Assembly: GCF_030345715.1 (NCBI RefSeq)
Contig: NZ_JAUASX010000022.1
Coordinates: 1 to 64,000 of the forward strand
Direction: 5' to 3'
DNA: 64,000 bases
From: Solimonas sp. SE-A11
Lineage (GTDB): Bacteria; Pseudomonadota; Gammaproteobacteria; Nevskiales; Nevskiaceae
Positions 23,541-32,760 of the stretch are shown in pieces. The position numbers and the translations under genes were made by a program. The notes beneath the pieces were generated by a model. It was given only the letters and a program-made list of their open reading frames with translations, was not told the origin of the DNA and ran no database searches. Each line of letters opens with the position of its first letter. Within the stretch, counting starts at the first letter, position 1.

Positions 23541-25580
23541 GTGCCACGCCCATCCATCACCGCCCTTTCGCCCTCGGCCCGCCAGCAACGCGGCTCCATC
23601 GCCATCTTCGCGGCGCTGGGCCTGAGCCTGGCGGTGATCCTGCTGTCGATCGCCGACATGGGCTTCCTGTACTTCTACAAGCGCGAATACCAGAAGGCCG
23701 CGGACCTCGCCGCCATGGCTGGCGCCCGCAGCCTGCACTTGAGCTGCAACACCGCGCGCACCACCGGCTCCACCAATGCCCTGCAGAACCTGGGCAACAA
23801 GCGCCACAACGCCCCGGTGATCGAGTGCGGCCACTGGGACGGCCGCCGTGACCAGGCCTTCGACCCGACCGCCGCGACGGAAGACCTGAACGCGGTCCGC
23901 GCCACCATCTCCGGCGTGCCGCCGCGCTTCCTGCCCTTCATCCAGAGCCACACGCTGACCGCCAGCGCCATCGCCATCGCCAACCAGCCGCTGGCGCAGC
24001 TGCGCATCCGCAGCACGCTGGCCACGGTCAATCCCGGCCAGGGCACGGTGTTGAACGCCGTGGTCGGCGGCCTGCTGGGCGGCAGCCTCAACCTCAGCGC
24101 CGGCGCCTGGGACGGACTGGTCCATACCGATCTCAACCTGCTGAACTATCTCGACGCGCTGGCCATCAACCTGGGCCTGAGCGCGGGCGACTACGACAGC
24201 GTGCTCAACACCCAGGTATCGGTGGGCACCCTGCTGGGCGTAGCCGCCACGGCGCTACAACAGGGCGGCGGCAGCGGCGGCACCGCCAACGTCAATGCCG
24301 CCCTGCTCGGCCTGCAGAACCTGGTCGGCGCCAACCTGCCGGGCCTGCAACCGCTGGTGCGCCTGGGCGACCTGCTCAACGTCCAGACCGGCACGCCGGA
24401 GTCCGGCCTCGACGTGGGCCTGAACCTGTTCCAGCTGGTCCAGGGCAGCGTGCAGCTGGCCAACAAGAACTGCGTGGCCTGCGCCAACCTGCCGATCAAC
24501 CTGCCCGGCGTCGCCGGCGCCAACGTGCGCGTGCGGGTCATCGAATCGCCGCAACTGTCCGCCATCGGCAACCCGGAGCGCGCCCGCCTCGCCCCGCTGG
24601 GCGCCGACCGCATCTACGTGCGCACCGCCCAGGTGCGCACGCTGATCTCGGTGGATTTGCCAGCGAGTTTGGGCACTACCCTCAATGGTCTGCTGAACAA
24701 CAGCTTGGTCTCGGCCCTGACCAATACAGTCAATGACCTGCTTTCGCTGAACCTAGCTCAGGTGCTGTCCTGTCTGTTAGCTTGCGACGACACACGAGAA
24801 ATCATCGATATCCAGGTGCTGCCGACGCCCAGGCTGGATATCAATATCGACGCCGGCGGTGGACGCGCGTACGTCAACGACTACTCCTGCGCTAACGAGC
24901 CGGACAAGTCGCTGTCTGTTCCTACCACAACCGCTGCCGCAGAAATCCGCATCGGCAAGATGGGCACCACGGCCTCCGATGCCGCAACCAAGGTCTTTTC
25001 TTCCAGCAGCGCCCCGAGTGTCGAACCCGTTCCGATCCTCGACATCGGAACCAAGACAGCCCACATCAAGTGCACTTTGTTGCTTCTGTGCACAACGACC
25101 TACCAGACCGCCACCGGCACATGGACCAGCAATATCGCCCTCGCCAAGCGCAATGCCTTTGCCGGCGGAGGCATCGGTCTCAAGGCCGACCTGCCGGTGG
25201 CCAGCACCAGTACCACCCAGGTCTACACCCAGCCCCCGGCGGGTGGCCTACCGAAGATCGGTGAGGCCCCCGCTTACAAAAGCGTCACATCCACCAACAT
25301 CGTTAGCAGCCTGCGCAACACTCTGCTGGGTCTGCAACTGCAGTTCTATCGGCCCACCAGCTCTGGCCTGGGCAATGGCCTGGGCAATGTCGTGTTCCTG
25401 GTCGGCAGCGTGATCAACGGCTTGGTGTCCGCGGTCATGACCGTGGTCAACGGCCTGCTGGGCCCGCTGCTGGACCCGCTGGTCAACCTGCTGCTGGAAC
25501 AGCTGGGCGTGGACCTCAACAAGGTCGAGGTCGGCGCCAACCTGAGTTGCAGCGGTGGCGGGGCGTCGCTGGTCGATTGA
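23541..25580 (+). CDS. tadG: TadG-like pilus-associated protein
   Basis: This 679-residue protein has an N-terminal R-Q-Q-R-G-S-I-A-I-F-A-A-L-G-L-S-L and a transmembrane helix followed by the Y-Q-K-A-A-D-L-A-A-M-A-G-A-R block shared by TadG-like proteins. Its large extracytoplasmic region is rich in L-G-N/L-L-x repeats, with three cysteine-rich patches. It probably works at the cell surface with the Flp pilus. The start is a GTG at 23541 after GAGAGAGG. The segment from about 24,640 to 25,120 is clearly lower in GC than the flanks, suggesting a recombined, possibly variable surface region. Confidence 0.78.
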   Translation: MPRPSITALSPSARQQRGSIAIFAALGLSLAVILLSIADMGFLYFYKREYQKAADLAAMAGARSLHLSCNTARTTGSTNALQNLGNKRHNAPVIECGHWDGRRDQAFDPTAATEDLNAVRATISGVPPRFLPFIQSHTLTASAIAIANQPLAQLRIRSTLATVNPGQGTVLNAVVGGLLGGSLNLSAGAWDGLVHTDLNLLNYLDALAINLGLSAGDYDSVLNTQVSVGTLLGVAATALQQGGGSGGTANVNAALLGLQNLVGANLPGLQPLVRLGDLLNVQTGTPESGLDVGLNLFQLVQGSVQLANKNCVACANLPINLPGVAGANVRVRVIESPQLSAIGNPERARLAPLGADRIYVRTAQVRTLISVDLPASLGTTLNGLLNNSLVSALTNTVNDLLSLNLAQVLSCLLACDDTREIIDIQVLPTPRLDINIDAGGGRAYVNDYSCANEPDKSLSVPTTTAAAEIRIGKMGTTASDAATKVFSSSSAPSVEPVPILDIGTKTAHIKCTLLLLCTTTYQTATGTWTSNIALAKRNAFAGGGIGLKADLPVASTSTTQVYTQPPAGGLPKIGEAPAYKSVTSTNIVSSLRNTLLGLQLQFYRPTSSGLGNGLGNVVFLVGSVINGLVSAVMTVVNGLLGPLLDPLVNLLLEQLGVDLNKVEVGANLSCSGGGASLVD

Positions 25581-25614
25581 TGGCGCGGGGCTGGCGAGCG
25601 CCGTCACCCGAATG

Positions 25615-25645
25615 CGTTCGCCCTTCGACAGGCTCAGGGCGAACG
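25615..25645. repeat. Dispersed GTTCGCCCT-type palindromic repeat
   Basis: A perfect 10-bp stem (CGTTCGCCCT at 25615-25624, AGGGCGAACG at 25636-25645) encloses the 11-base loop TCGACAGGCTC. This is the well-known short repeat scattered through many proteobacterial genomes. When it is read through it yields peptides such as P-F-D-R-L-R-A-N-G or R-P-E-P-V-E-G. It can add transcript ends or attract insertion sequences. Confidence 0.75.
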
Positions 25646-26106
25646 GTTGGTCGGGCCTCTGCACACGCTGCCCCGGTCCTCGGCAACTGCTCCATGCGTT
25701 GCCCTACCTGCGGGCGTCCTGCCCTTGTCGGCAACTGCTCCGGCATTGCCCTCGCTCGGGCATCCCGCCCTCCCGCGAGGGGAGAGGGAGGAAGCTGCTT
25801 TGCCTTGATGGCTTGTGAGCTTGAATGAGCGCAGCGAATGCTTTTGATGTGCCGGGTTCCCTTCCAGTAGCGCCTGCCTGCGGATCGAGTCCAGGGTCGA
25901 GCCGGGCAGGAGCACGGCCGAGGGGCCTCAGGCCAGGGATGGCCTGTGGGCCCGACCCGTCGCACTCGATCACCAGGCCGCCGACGTAGCCGCCGGCATC
26001 CCCTCTTCGGCTCTCAACCGAAAGTCCGCCGCCCCTACCCTCGCCCCGCCTGCGGGCAGAGGCGGAACCCGCAACGGGTCAGCCATACATGGGTGACCCA
26101 CAACAA

Positions 26107-26133
26107 AAAAGCCCCCGACTAGCGGGGGCTTTT
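26107..26133. terminator. Bidirectional rho-independent terminator
   Basis: An 11-bp stem (AAAAGCCCCCG at 26107-26117, CGGGGGCTTTT at 26123-26133) encloses the loop ACTAG and is flanked by A and T runs on both sides. It lies 17 bases after the stop of the minus-strand RND gene and can also stop plus-strand transcripts coming from tadG. Confidence 0.9.
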
Positions 26134-26149
26134 CCTTGCAACCGTTACA

Positions 26150-28987
26150 TCAGTGGCGCGGCTTGAACACCGGCTCTTCACCCGGCGCCAGTTCCTTCGG
26201 CTTGAGGATGAAGGACGCGATGGCCGGCAGCAGCACGATGGCGCCGATCATGTTCGTGGTGAACATGAAGACCAGCAGCTTGCCCATGTCGCGCTGGAAC
26301 TGCAGGCCCGACCACAGCCAGGTCAGCACGCCCAGGCTCAGCGTGATGCCGGTGAAGATCACCGCCTTGCCGGTCAGCTTCAGCGTCTTGAGGTAGGCCT
26401 CGCGACTCTTGAAGCCGGCCGCCAGTGCGTCGGCATATGTGGCGTATACGTATATTCCGTAGTCCACGCCGACCCCGGCCGCCAATGCCACCACCGGCAG
26501 GATCGCCACCTTCATGCCGATGCCCAGGATCGTCATCACCGCGTAGGCCATCCACGACACCAGCGAGAGCGGCAGCATGATCGCCACCAGGCTCTGCCAC
26601 TCGAAGAAGGACAGGAACACGCAGATGATGATGCCGGCGTAGACGACGTAGAGGATCGGCTTCTCAAGGCGGTGCACTTCCTCGTTGGTCGCCGCCATGA
26701 CGCCTACGTTGCCGGAGGCCAGCGCGAAGTTGACCGGGCAGGCCTTGTCCATCGCCTTGTGCGCCTCGGCAGCGGCATCGGCCGCCTTGGTCAGCTCGAT
26801 GACCTTCGGATTGGTGTCGATCTTCTCGTCGGTGAGCGTCTTGTCCTTCTTGCGCATCGCCTCGATGTGCTTCTCGCGGGCGATGCGGGTGCGGCCCGCG
26901 TCACGACGCTTCTCGAGTTTCTCGGCGCAGTAGCCCTCGTTGACGTCCTTGTTGACCTCGTAGAACTCGGCGGCATTTTCCTTGTTGAAGGTGCCGACCT
27001 CGTGAACGATGCGCTCCAGCGTGGAAGCACGATGGTTCTGGGTGAACACGAAGATCGCCAGGGCCGAGCAGTTGGAGTTCAACAGGCCGGACGAGGTCGG
27101 GATCGGGGTGATCGCCTGCACCATGGTGTACTGGTTGCGCGGCAGCACTTTGAACTTCGGGGTGGCTTCCGAGAACGCGGCGTTGACCTGGCGAGCCGCC
27201 CAGGGCAGCGACAGGATCGACTGCACGCCCTCGGTGTTCTCCATGCGCCAGCCGAAGCGATCCACCTGGTCCATCATGTCATGGCGGACGCAGGCCTCCG
27301 CGTCCATCTCGGCGATCACCTTCATGATGTCGGTGCCGATCGCGAAGTTGCGGCCGATGGCATTGGTGTCCTGGTTGTAGCGCGAATCCGGCAGCAGCTC
27401 CGGCACGCCGTCCTGGCTGTCGCCGACCTGCAGGCCTTCACCCTTCCAGAAGCTCCAGCCGTACAGCGCGGCCGCGGCCAGGATGGCGATGATCGCCGGG
27501 GTCGGGCGCACGACATTGGAGATGAACTCCCAGATCGGGTCCAGCACGCTGTCGCGCTGCTCCTGCTTCTGGCGGAAGGCTTCCGGATCGCCGATGTCGA
27601 TCCAGGTCAGCCAGATCGGCATCATGATCTTGTTGGTGACCAGGATCGCGAACATGCCCAGCGAGGCATTGAGCGCCATCTCGCGGATGATGTCGATGGG
27701 AATCACCGCGATCAGCGCGAAGCCCACGAAGCCGGTCATGATCGCCATGGTTCCGTACACCGCCAGGCGACGCCAGGTGTAGAGCGAGGCGTCGAAGCTG
27801 TTGCGCTTGAACAGCGTGATCTCGCCGACCCAGGCGTTGACGTACTGCACGCCATGCGACACCGAGATCGCGATGATCAGGAACGGCACCAGGATCGCGA
27901 AGGGATCCAGGCCCTTGCCGGCCATCTGCAGCAGGCCGAACTCCCAGATCACGGCGGTGACGGCGCACACCAGTGGCAGGACGGCCAGCTTCATCGAGCC
28001 GGTGTAGAGCCACAGCAGCAGGAAGGTCATGAACAGCGTCAGGATCAGGAACAGCACCACCTGCATGGTGGCGTCGATCACGTCGCCCACGACCTTGGCG
28101 AAGCCGATGACGTGGACGTTGATGTCCGGGTTGTACTGTGGGTTGTCGATGAACTCGACGGCCACGTCGCTGCCCTTGACCTTGATCCTGTCGGGTGCCG
28201 AGCCGTCATCCTTGGCCGGACCGTTGACCTCGAAGGTCTCCAGGCGCAGCTTCCAGCCCAGGTCGACGAAGCCTTCGCCCACCACGGCACCGGCCGCCAG
28301 GCCGTCCTGCGCCGCCTTGAGCTTGTAGACGTACTTCTTCGGGTTGGTGAAGCGGCCGCGAATCTTGTCTTCCAGCAGCTTGGAGACCACGGCGTAGTCC
28401 AGCTTCTCGCCGGTGACCGGATCCACCTCGAGCAACTCGGAGTAGATCATCGCGCCGTTCTGGCTCTTGGTGGTGTAGCGGCCGACATGGCCGCCCTTGC
28501 CGACGTTGGCGCGCACCAGGGCGAACATCTCGGGGTTGGGCGCGTACTCGGCGGGGATCACGTTGCCGCCGGCGAAGCCGCCCTCCACCACCTCGATGTA
28601 GCGCACGTCCGGCGTGAACAGCGAGGACACGCGCGAGCGGTCGATGCCGGGCAGGAAGAACACTTCGTCGGTGGCGGTCTTCAGCGAGGTCAGGAAGGCC
28701 TCGTTGTACATGTCGCCCTTGCCGTCCTTCTGGATCAGCGCCACCAGCACGGTGTTGGCGCCGCCGAACTCGGCCATGTACTGCTTGAGCACCTGCATGT
28801 ACTGGTGCTCGAGCGGGATCGACTTGTCGAAGCCGGCGTCGCGGCGGATGTGGCCGGCTTCCCAGGCGAACCATACGGTCAGCACCAGCAGGATGCCCAT
28901 GGTGAGCTTGCGGCGCGCGTAGATCAGCGGCTCGATGGCCGCGAGGATCTTCTGCGTCGTCGTCGGCTTGTGGTTTTCTTCGGTCAT
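26150..28987 (-). CDS. MMPL/RND-superfamily exporter
   Basis: This 945-residue inner-membrane protein has the duplicated RND layout. One helix near residues 28-46 precedes a periplasmic domain to about 290, then five helices (to about 470), a second periplasmic domain and a final helix bundle (about 780-940). The block P-F-L-I-I-A-I-S-V-S-H-G-V-Q-Y and its second-half counterpart A-A-G-V-G-V-D-Y-G-I-Y-V are typical of MMPL/hydrophobe transporters. The genes upstream encode a Ycf48-like protein and a DUF1302 protein. This trio recurs in bacteria that use alkanes, steroids or other hydrophobic substrates. The actual substrate is unknown. Confidence 0.85.
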   Translation of the reverse strand: MTEENHKPTTTQKILAAIEPLIYARRKLTMGILLVLTVWFAWEAGHIRRDAGFDKSIPLEHQYMQVLKQYMAEFGGANTVLVALIQKDGKGDMYNEAFLTSLKTATDEVFFLPGIDRSRVSSLFTPDVRYIEVVEGGFAGGNVIPAEYAPNPEMFALVRANVGKGGHVGRYTTKSQNGAMIYSELLEVDPVTGEKLDYAVVSKLLEDKIRGRFTNPKKYVYKLKAAQDGLAAGAVVGEGFVDLGWKLRLETFEVNGPAKDDGSAPDRIKVKGSDVAVEFIDNPQYNPDINVHVIGFAKVVGDVIDATMQVVLFLILTLFMTFLLLWLYTGSMKLAVLPLVCAVTAVIWEFGLLQMAGKGLDPFAILVPFLIIAISVSHGVQYVNAWVGEITLFKRNSFDASLYTWRRLAVYGTMAIMTGFVGFALIAVIPIDIIREMALNASLGMFAILVTNKIMMPIWLTWIDIGDPEAFRQKQEQRDSVLDPIWEFISNVVRPTPAIIAILAAAALYGWSFWKGEGLQVGDSQDGVPELLPDSRYNQDTNAIGRNFAIGTDIMKVIAEMDAEACVRHDMMDQVDRFGWRMENTEGVQSILSLPWAARQVNAAFSEATPKFKVLPRNQYTMVQAITPIPTSSGLLNSNCSALAIFVFTQNHRASTLERIVHEVGTFNKENAAEFYEVNKDVNEGYCAEKLEKRRDAGRTRIAREKHIEAMRKKDKTLTDEKIDTNPKVIELTKAADAAAEAHKAMDKACPVNFALASGNVGVMAATNEEVHRLEKPILYVVYAGIIICVFLSFFEWQSLVAIMLPLSLVSWMAYAVMTILGIGMKVAILPVVALAAGVGVDYGIYVYATYADALAAGFKSREAYLKTLKLTGKAVIFTGITLSLGVLTWLWSGLQFQRDMGKLLVFMFTTNMIGAIVLLPAIASFILKPKELAPGEEPVFKPRH

Positions 28988-29016
28988 TTTAAGAATTCCT
29001 GGTCGGGACGCGACGC

Positions 29017-30093
29017 TTACTGGAGCTTCACGCGCTGCACACCCGACTCGCCGACGGCGAGCAGGCTGGCGTCGCTGGCGACGATGACGCCGGACAGCGG
29101 GGTGCCGGCGTCGGTACGCAGGCTGCGCACGTTGCCGCCGTTGGCATCAATCAGCAGTACCGCGCCGTTGAGGCCCACCATGGCCACGCCGCCGCCCGGC
29201 AGGGCAGCGCCGCCGAACATGGAGGCCACCGTGCCGGTGTCGACCTTGGTCCAGTTGCCGGCCGCCGGATCGGCGGAGACGTAGACGTTGCCGCGCAGGC
29301 CGAACAGCACCGCGCCCTTGTCGCCGACCGGCACCGCGCCGAACAGCGAGCTCTCGTAGGGAGCCGTCAGCTTGTTCCAGGTGGCGCCACCGTCGCTGGA
29401 CAGCGCGAGGGTGCCCTGCTCGCCGGAGATCAGCAGGTTGCCATTGTTGAGGCGGGTGATGGCATTGAAGTGCAGCTCGTCCTCGCGGATCGGGGACTGC
29501 ACCTCGGCCCAGTTCTGGCCGCCGTCGGAGGTTTCGTAGAACAGGCCGTAGGCGCCCACCGCGAAGCCGCGGCTGGCGTCGAGGAACAGCACGTCGAGCA
29601 GCGGCTTCTCCAGCTGCGGCTGGAAGTTTTGCAGGGTCCAGGTCTTGCCGCCGTCCTTGGTGTGCAGGATCACGGCGTCATGGCCCACGGCCCAGCCGTT
29701 CTCGGGGTCGGTGAAGGTCACGGCGGTGAGCGCGGAGCGCACCGGCACCTGGACCTGCGCCCAGTCCTTGCCGTTGGTGGACACCAGCACGTGGCCGCGG
29801 TCGCCGACCGCCACCAGGCGCTTGCCGGTGTTGGCCACGTCCAGCAGCATGGAGCGGCTTGCCAGCGGCATCAGCTCCGAGGGACGAGGCTTTACCGTAG
29901 GTGCGGCGGCCTCCTCGGCGGCTGGCGCCTCAGCGGCGTCGGCCGGGGCAGCGTCGGCGGCATCCTCTGCAGGAGCCTCCGCGGCGGTCTCGGCCGGTGC
30001 AGCGCCCTCGTCCTGGGCAATCGCGCTGATGGCCAGCGCGGCGAGCGTGGAACCGGCCAGCAGTCCCAGCAATTTCTTCTTATCGTGCTTCAT
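29017..30093 (-). CDS. Ycf48-like beta-propeller protein, periplasmic
   Basis: This 358-residue protein has a signal peptide (to about residue 26, I-A-Q-D). An Ala/Glu/Pro-rich linker to about residue 65 leads to a BNR/Ycf48-like propeller with repeats such as A-V-G-D-R-G-H-V-L-V-S-T-N-G-K-D-W, H-T-K-D-G-G-K-T-W and L-S-S-D-G-G-A-T-W-N. Ycf48 helps photosystem II assembly in phototrophs. In heterotrophs, relatives sit beside RND exporters and DUF1302 proteins and may be assembly or adaptor factors. It lies 29 bases before the RND gene, so it is co-transcribed with it. Confidence 0.82.
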   Translation of the reverse strand: MKHDKKKLLGLLAGSTLAALAISAIAQDEGAAPAETAAEAPAEDAADAAPADAAEAPAAEEAAAPTVKPRPSELMPLASRSMLLDVANTGKRLVAVGDRGHVLVSTNGKDWAQVQVPVRSALTAVTFTDPENGWAVGHDAVILHTKDGGKTWTLQNFQPQLEKPLLDVLFLDASRGFAVGAYGLFYETSDGGQNWAEVQSPIREDELHFNAITRLNNGNLLISGEQGTLALSSDGGATWNKLTAPYESSLFGAVPVGDKGAVLFGLRGNVYVSADPAAGNWTKVDTGTVASMFGGAALPGGGVAMVGLNGAVLLIDANGGNVRSLRTDAGTPLSGVIVASDASLLAVGESGVQRVKLQ

Positions 30094-30302
30094 GCTTCCC
30101 CTCGAATGGTGTCGCGCAGGGGAAAACTGCGCGCTATGGGTATTGGCCGCGCAAGTTTTTCACGTCGCCGCCAGCTTGGCCAGCTTTTTCAGCCGCCCGC
30201 ACTGCAACAATTGCGCTTGACAGGAGCGGCCCTGCGCCCCCCGAAACGAAGCGGGCGGGGCTCGCGCAACGCGGCCCCGCCCGGTGGACATCGAAACCGC
30301 CC

Positions 30303-32531
30303 TCAGAACTGGTAGCCGAGGGACAGCATCAGGTTGTCGCGGTCACGCAGGGCGTCACGGTCGGCGCCGCCGGTGAACCAGGTGTAGCGGACCTCGCCGT
30401 TCCAGGTCGCCAGGTAGTCGAAGCGCACGCCCGAGATGATTTGCATGCGGCCATCGACGAAGTTCTGGCCCAGGCCCGGGGCGGTGCCTTCAACGTCGTG
30501 GAAGAAGGCATTCAGGAACTCCAGGTTGACGTTGGCAAACGCATCATCGAAGCGGGTGAGCGTGACGAGACGGTAGCCGTAGGAATACTCGGTGCCGAAG
30601 TTACCCTTCTTCTGGGCCGTGGGGTTCTGGCGCAGGCTGGCGGTGGTGGTGCTCGAGCTGGGGTCGTTGGGATCGCTGCGGACGTCGATCGGGTTGATGC
30701 CGAGGCTGCCGTCGGCGCCGCCGCTGATATGGGTGTCCACGCCGCCGCCCTGGAACTGCAGCTCGGACAGCTTGGGCATGTCCAGCACATGGGTCATGCC
30801 CATTTCCAGCAGCAGCGTGACCTGCGAGGCGCGTATCCAGTTGTCGCCGCCGATGGTCTTCAGGAAGGTAGTGCCGAGCTGGCCCACCTTCATGCGCTCG
30901 TAGCCGCGGATGTAATCGCCCGGATTGACGCTGACGCCGCGGTACTGCGAGATGAAATCCGGAACGGCGGTGCGGCGGCCCGGCAGGCGCAGGCCGCTGG
31001 TGATCACGAAATCCTCGGCCGGGAAGGCGGGCTGCAGTGCCGAGAAAATCAGGTCCGTGGTGTGGATCTGGATCGGCAGGTTCTCGCGGAAGGCATATTC
31101 GCCCGACCAGGCCACGTCACCCAGCGTGGTGTTGAAGGAGACGCCCCACAGACGGATGTTCTCGGGGTATTCCACCATCAGCCGCATCGAGTCCAGCGGC
31201 AGCGCTTCGCCACTGGCGGGGAAGAACGGACCCGCGCCGGCCAGCCCCGAGACGATGTTGATCGGGTTGATGCCGCAGGCCGCCGCCGTCTGCAGGAAGC
31301 CGGGGATGCCGCTGGCACCCGCCGGGATACAGGTGGCGTTCGCCGCGAAGGCCGACACGCTGGGCACGCGGCTGTGGTAGTTGGAGTAGTAGAGGCCGAC
31401 CTCGGTGCCGTTGTTGAGGCCATCGAAGAAAAAGCGCAGGGCGGCGCCGTACTGCCCGCCATCATCCGGACGGCGTCGCTTCTCTTCGGCGAAGTCGCGC
31501 AGGACGGTGCGGCTGGAGGTGGAGCCCAGGATCGCCGCCGGATCGTCCGCGTTGCGCCAGGGTTCGTACAGCTGGTCCGGATCCTCCGGCGCCTTGCCGA
31601 AGGACAGCATGGCGTAGGTGCCGCCGTCGCCCAGGATGTCGGAGCTGGAGAAGAAGCTGCCGACCGGGTCGATGCGGATCGGCTTCCACTCGTACTGGTA
31701 GAAAGTCTCGAGGTTGACGCCCTCGAGCAGCTCCAGGTTCAGCACCGCCATGCCGGTGGGCTGGAACAGTTCCTTGACGTCGAAGCCCGGCAGGCGCAGC
31801 AGCGCCTGGTTGGGCGGATTGATGCTGTTGAGGCTGTTCAGCGCCAGGAAGCCACTCTCGCCCCAGTTGATGACCTGGTTGCCGACCTTGATCGCGGCCT
31901 GGCGATCGCCGATCTCGAAGGTACGGCTGACGAAGTAGTCCAGCATCTGGAACTTGTTGCCGATGCGCTTCTCTCCAGCCTCGGAGAACGGCGTCTTGCC
32001 CAGCTGCGCGGTGGTGTCCGGATGCTCGACGTCGTAATCGGAATAGTTCGCGTCGTAGAAGTACAGGCTGCGGGCGAAGACGTTGAAGTCGAACAGGTTG
32101 AAGCTCAGGTCCGTCGTCAGCTTGGCGGTGGCGTGGACCCAGTCGCCCTTGTCGAAATTCAGGTTGCCGTTGTCGCCGTTGGGGCTGGAGGCGCCCGGCT
32201 GCGTCAGGTAAAAGTTGTTGCGGTTGCCGAACTGCGCGTCCTCGACCGTGCCGGAGCAGGTATCGCCGGAGTAGCGACGATTGGCGCTGTCGTACGGGTC
32301 CGCGGTGGTGCGGCCGACGCAAAGGCCCGGGTTCAGGTTGCTGCGGCCGACCAGGCTGTTGTCGCGATCCTGCATGCGAAGGACGCCGCCGATCGAGATC
32401 AGGTTGTCGAGCTTGATGGCGGTGTCGCCGATGTCGAACTCGAAAGCCATTGCCGGTTCCGCGGCCAGCAGGCCGGCGGCAATGGCAATGGGCTGCAGCA
32501 GGAACGGCTTGCGCTGATGTACCGCTTTCAT
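30303..32531 (-). CDS. DUF1302 outer-membrane-type protein
   Basis: This 742-residue protein has a signal peptide (cleavage near residue 29, A-M-A-F). The mature region shows DUF1302 features: D-R-D-N-S-L-V-G and N-P-G-L-C near the start, D-D-G-G-Q-Y-G-A-A-L-R-F-F in the middle, and a C-terminal strand ending L-S-L-G-Y-Q-F. A terminal aromatic residue is the usual signal for insertion by the BAM complex, so an outer-membrane barrel is likely. GGGGA precedes the ATG at 32531. It heads the operon with the Ycf48-like and RND genes. A longer paralogue lies at 56694-59333. Transport or binding of hydrophobic molecules is inferred. Confidence 0.82.
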   Translation of the reverse strand: MKAVHQRKPFLLQPIAIAAGLLAAEPAMAFEFDIGDTAIKLDNLISIGGVLRMQDRDNSLVGRSNLNPGLCVGRTTADPYDSANRRYSGDTCSGTVEDAQFGNRNNFYLTQPGASSPNGDNGNLNFDKGDWVHATAKLTTDLSFNLFDFNVFARSLYFYDANYSDYDVEHPDTTAQLGKTPFSEAGEKRIGNKFQMLDYFVSRTFEIGDRQAAIKVGNQVINWGESGFLALNSLNSINPPNQALLRLPGFDVKELFQPTGMAVLNLELLEGVNLETFYQYEWKPIRIDPVGSFFSSSDILGDGGTYAMLSFGKAPEDPDQLYEPWRNADDPAAILGSTSSRTVLRDFAEEKRRRPDDGGQYGAALRFFFDGLNNGTEVGLYYSNYHSRVPSVSAFAANATCIPAGASGIPGFLQTAAACGINPINIVSGLAGAGPFFPASGEALPLDSMRLMVEYPENIRLWGVSFNTTLGDVAWSGEYAFRENLPIQIHTTDLIFSALQPAFPAEDFVITSGLRLPGRRTAVPDFISQYRGVSVNPGDYIRGYERMKVGQLGTTFLKTIGGDNWIRASQVTLLLEMGMTHVLDMPKLSELQFQGGGVDTHISGGADGSLGINPIDVRSDPNDPSSSTTTASLRQNPTAQKKGNFGTEYSYGYRLVTLTRFDDAFANVNLEFLNAFFHDVEGTAPGLGQNFVDGRMQIISGVRFDYLATWNGEVRYTWFTGGADRDALRDRDNLMLSLGYQF

Positions 32532-32760
32532 GGTGTCTCCCCGTATCGCACCGATGGCCCGCAGGACTGCGGACCGGACTTCTGTTCGTCTCAAGTGGCG
32601 TCGCACCTGCGATCCTGTCCGGCAGCGACGCTCAAGCGCCTTGTAAGCCGGCCGCGCACCGCAAGAGGGCACGCGAGATCGTTGGTTTCTTTGCGGTTAT
32701 TTAACCTTGCCCTCCTCGGCGGCGCAATCCGGGGAGGCCAGAAATATGACCTAAGGGGAC

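Larger units (their letters stand above)
25581..26149. other. Intergenic region with repeat debris
   Basis: No credible gene is seen here. The stretch holds a dispersed hairpin repeat at 25615-25645, a purine/pyrimidine-biased segment near 25,760-25,800 resembling another dispersed repeat, a 6-bp inverted repeat GGGTCA/TGACCC at 26076-26099, and a bidirectional terminator next to the following gene. It separates the convergent tadEFG unit from the RND operon. Confidence 0.5.

Noticed and set aside
26153-29284. Plus-strand frame of over 1000 codons opposite the RND exporter
   Set aside because: The composition (His, Gln, Asp, Val-rich, no motifs) is that of an antisense shadow; the minus-strand protein shows clear MMPL features throughout.
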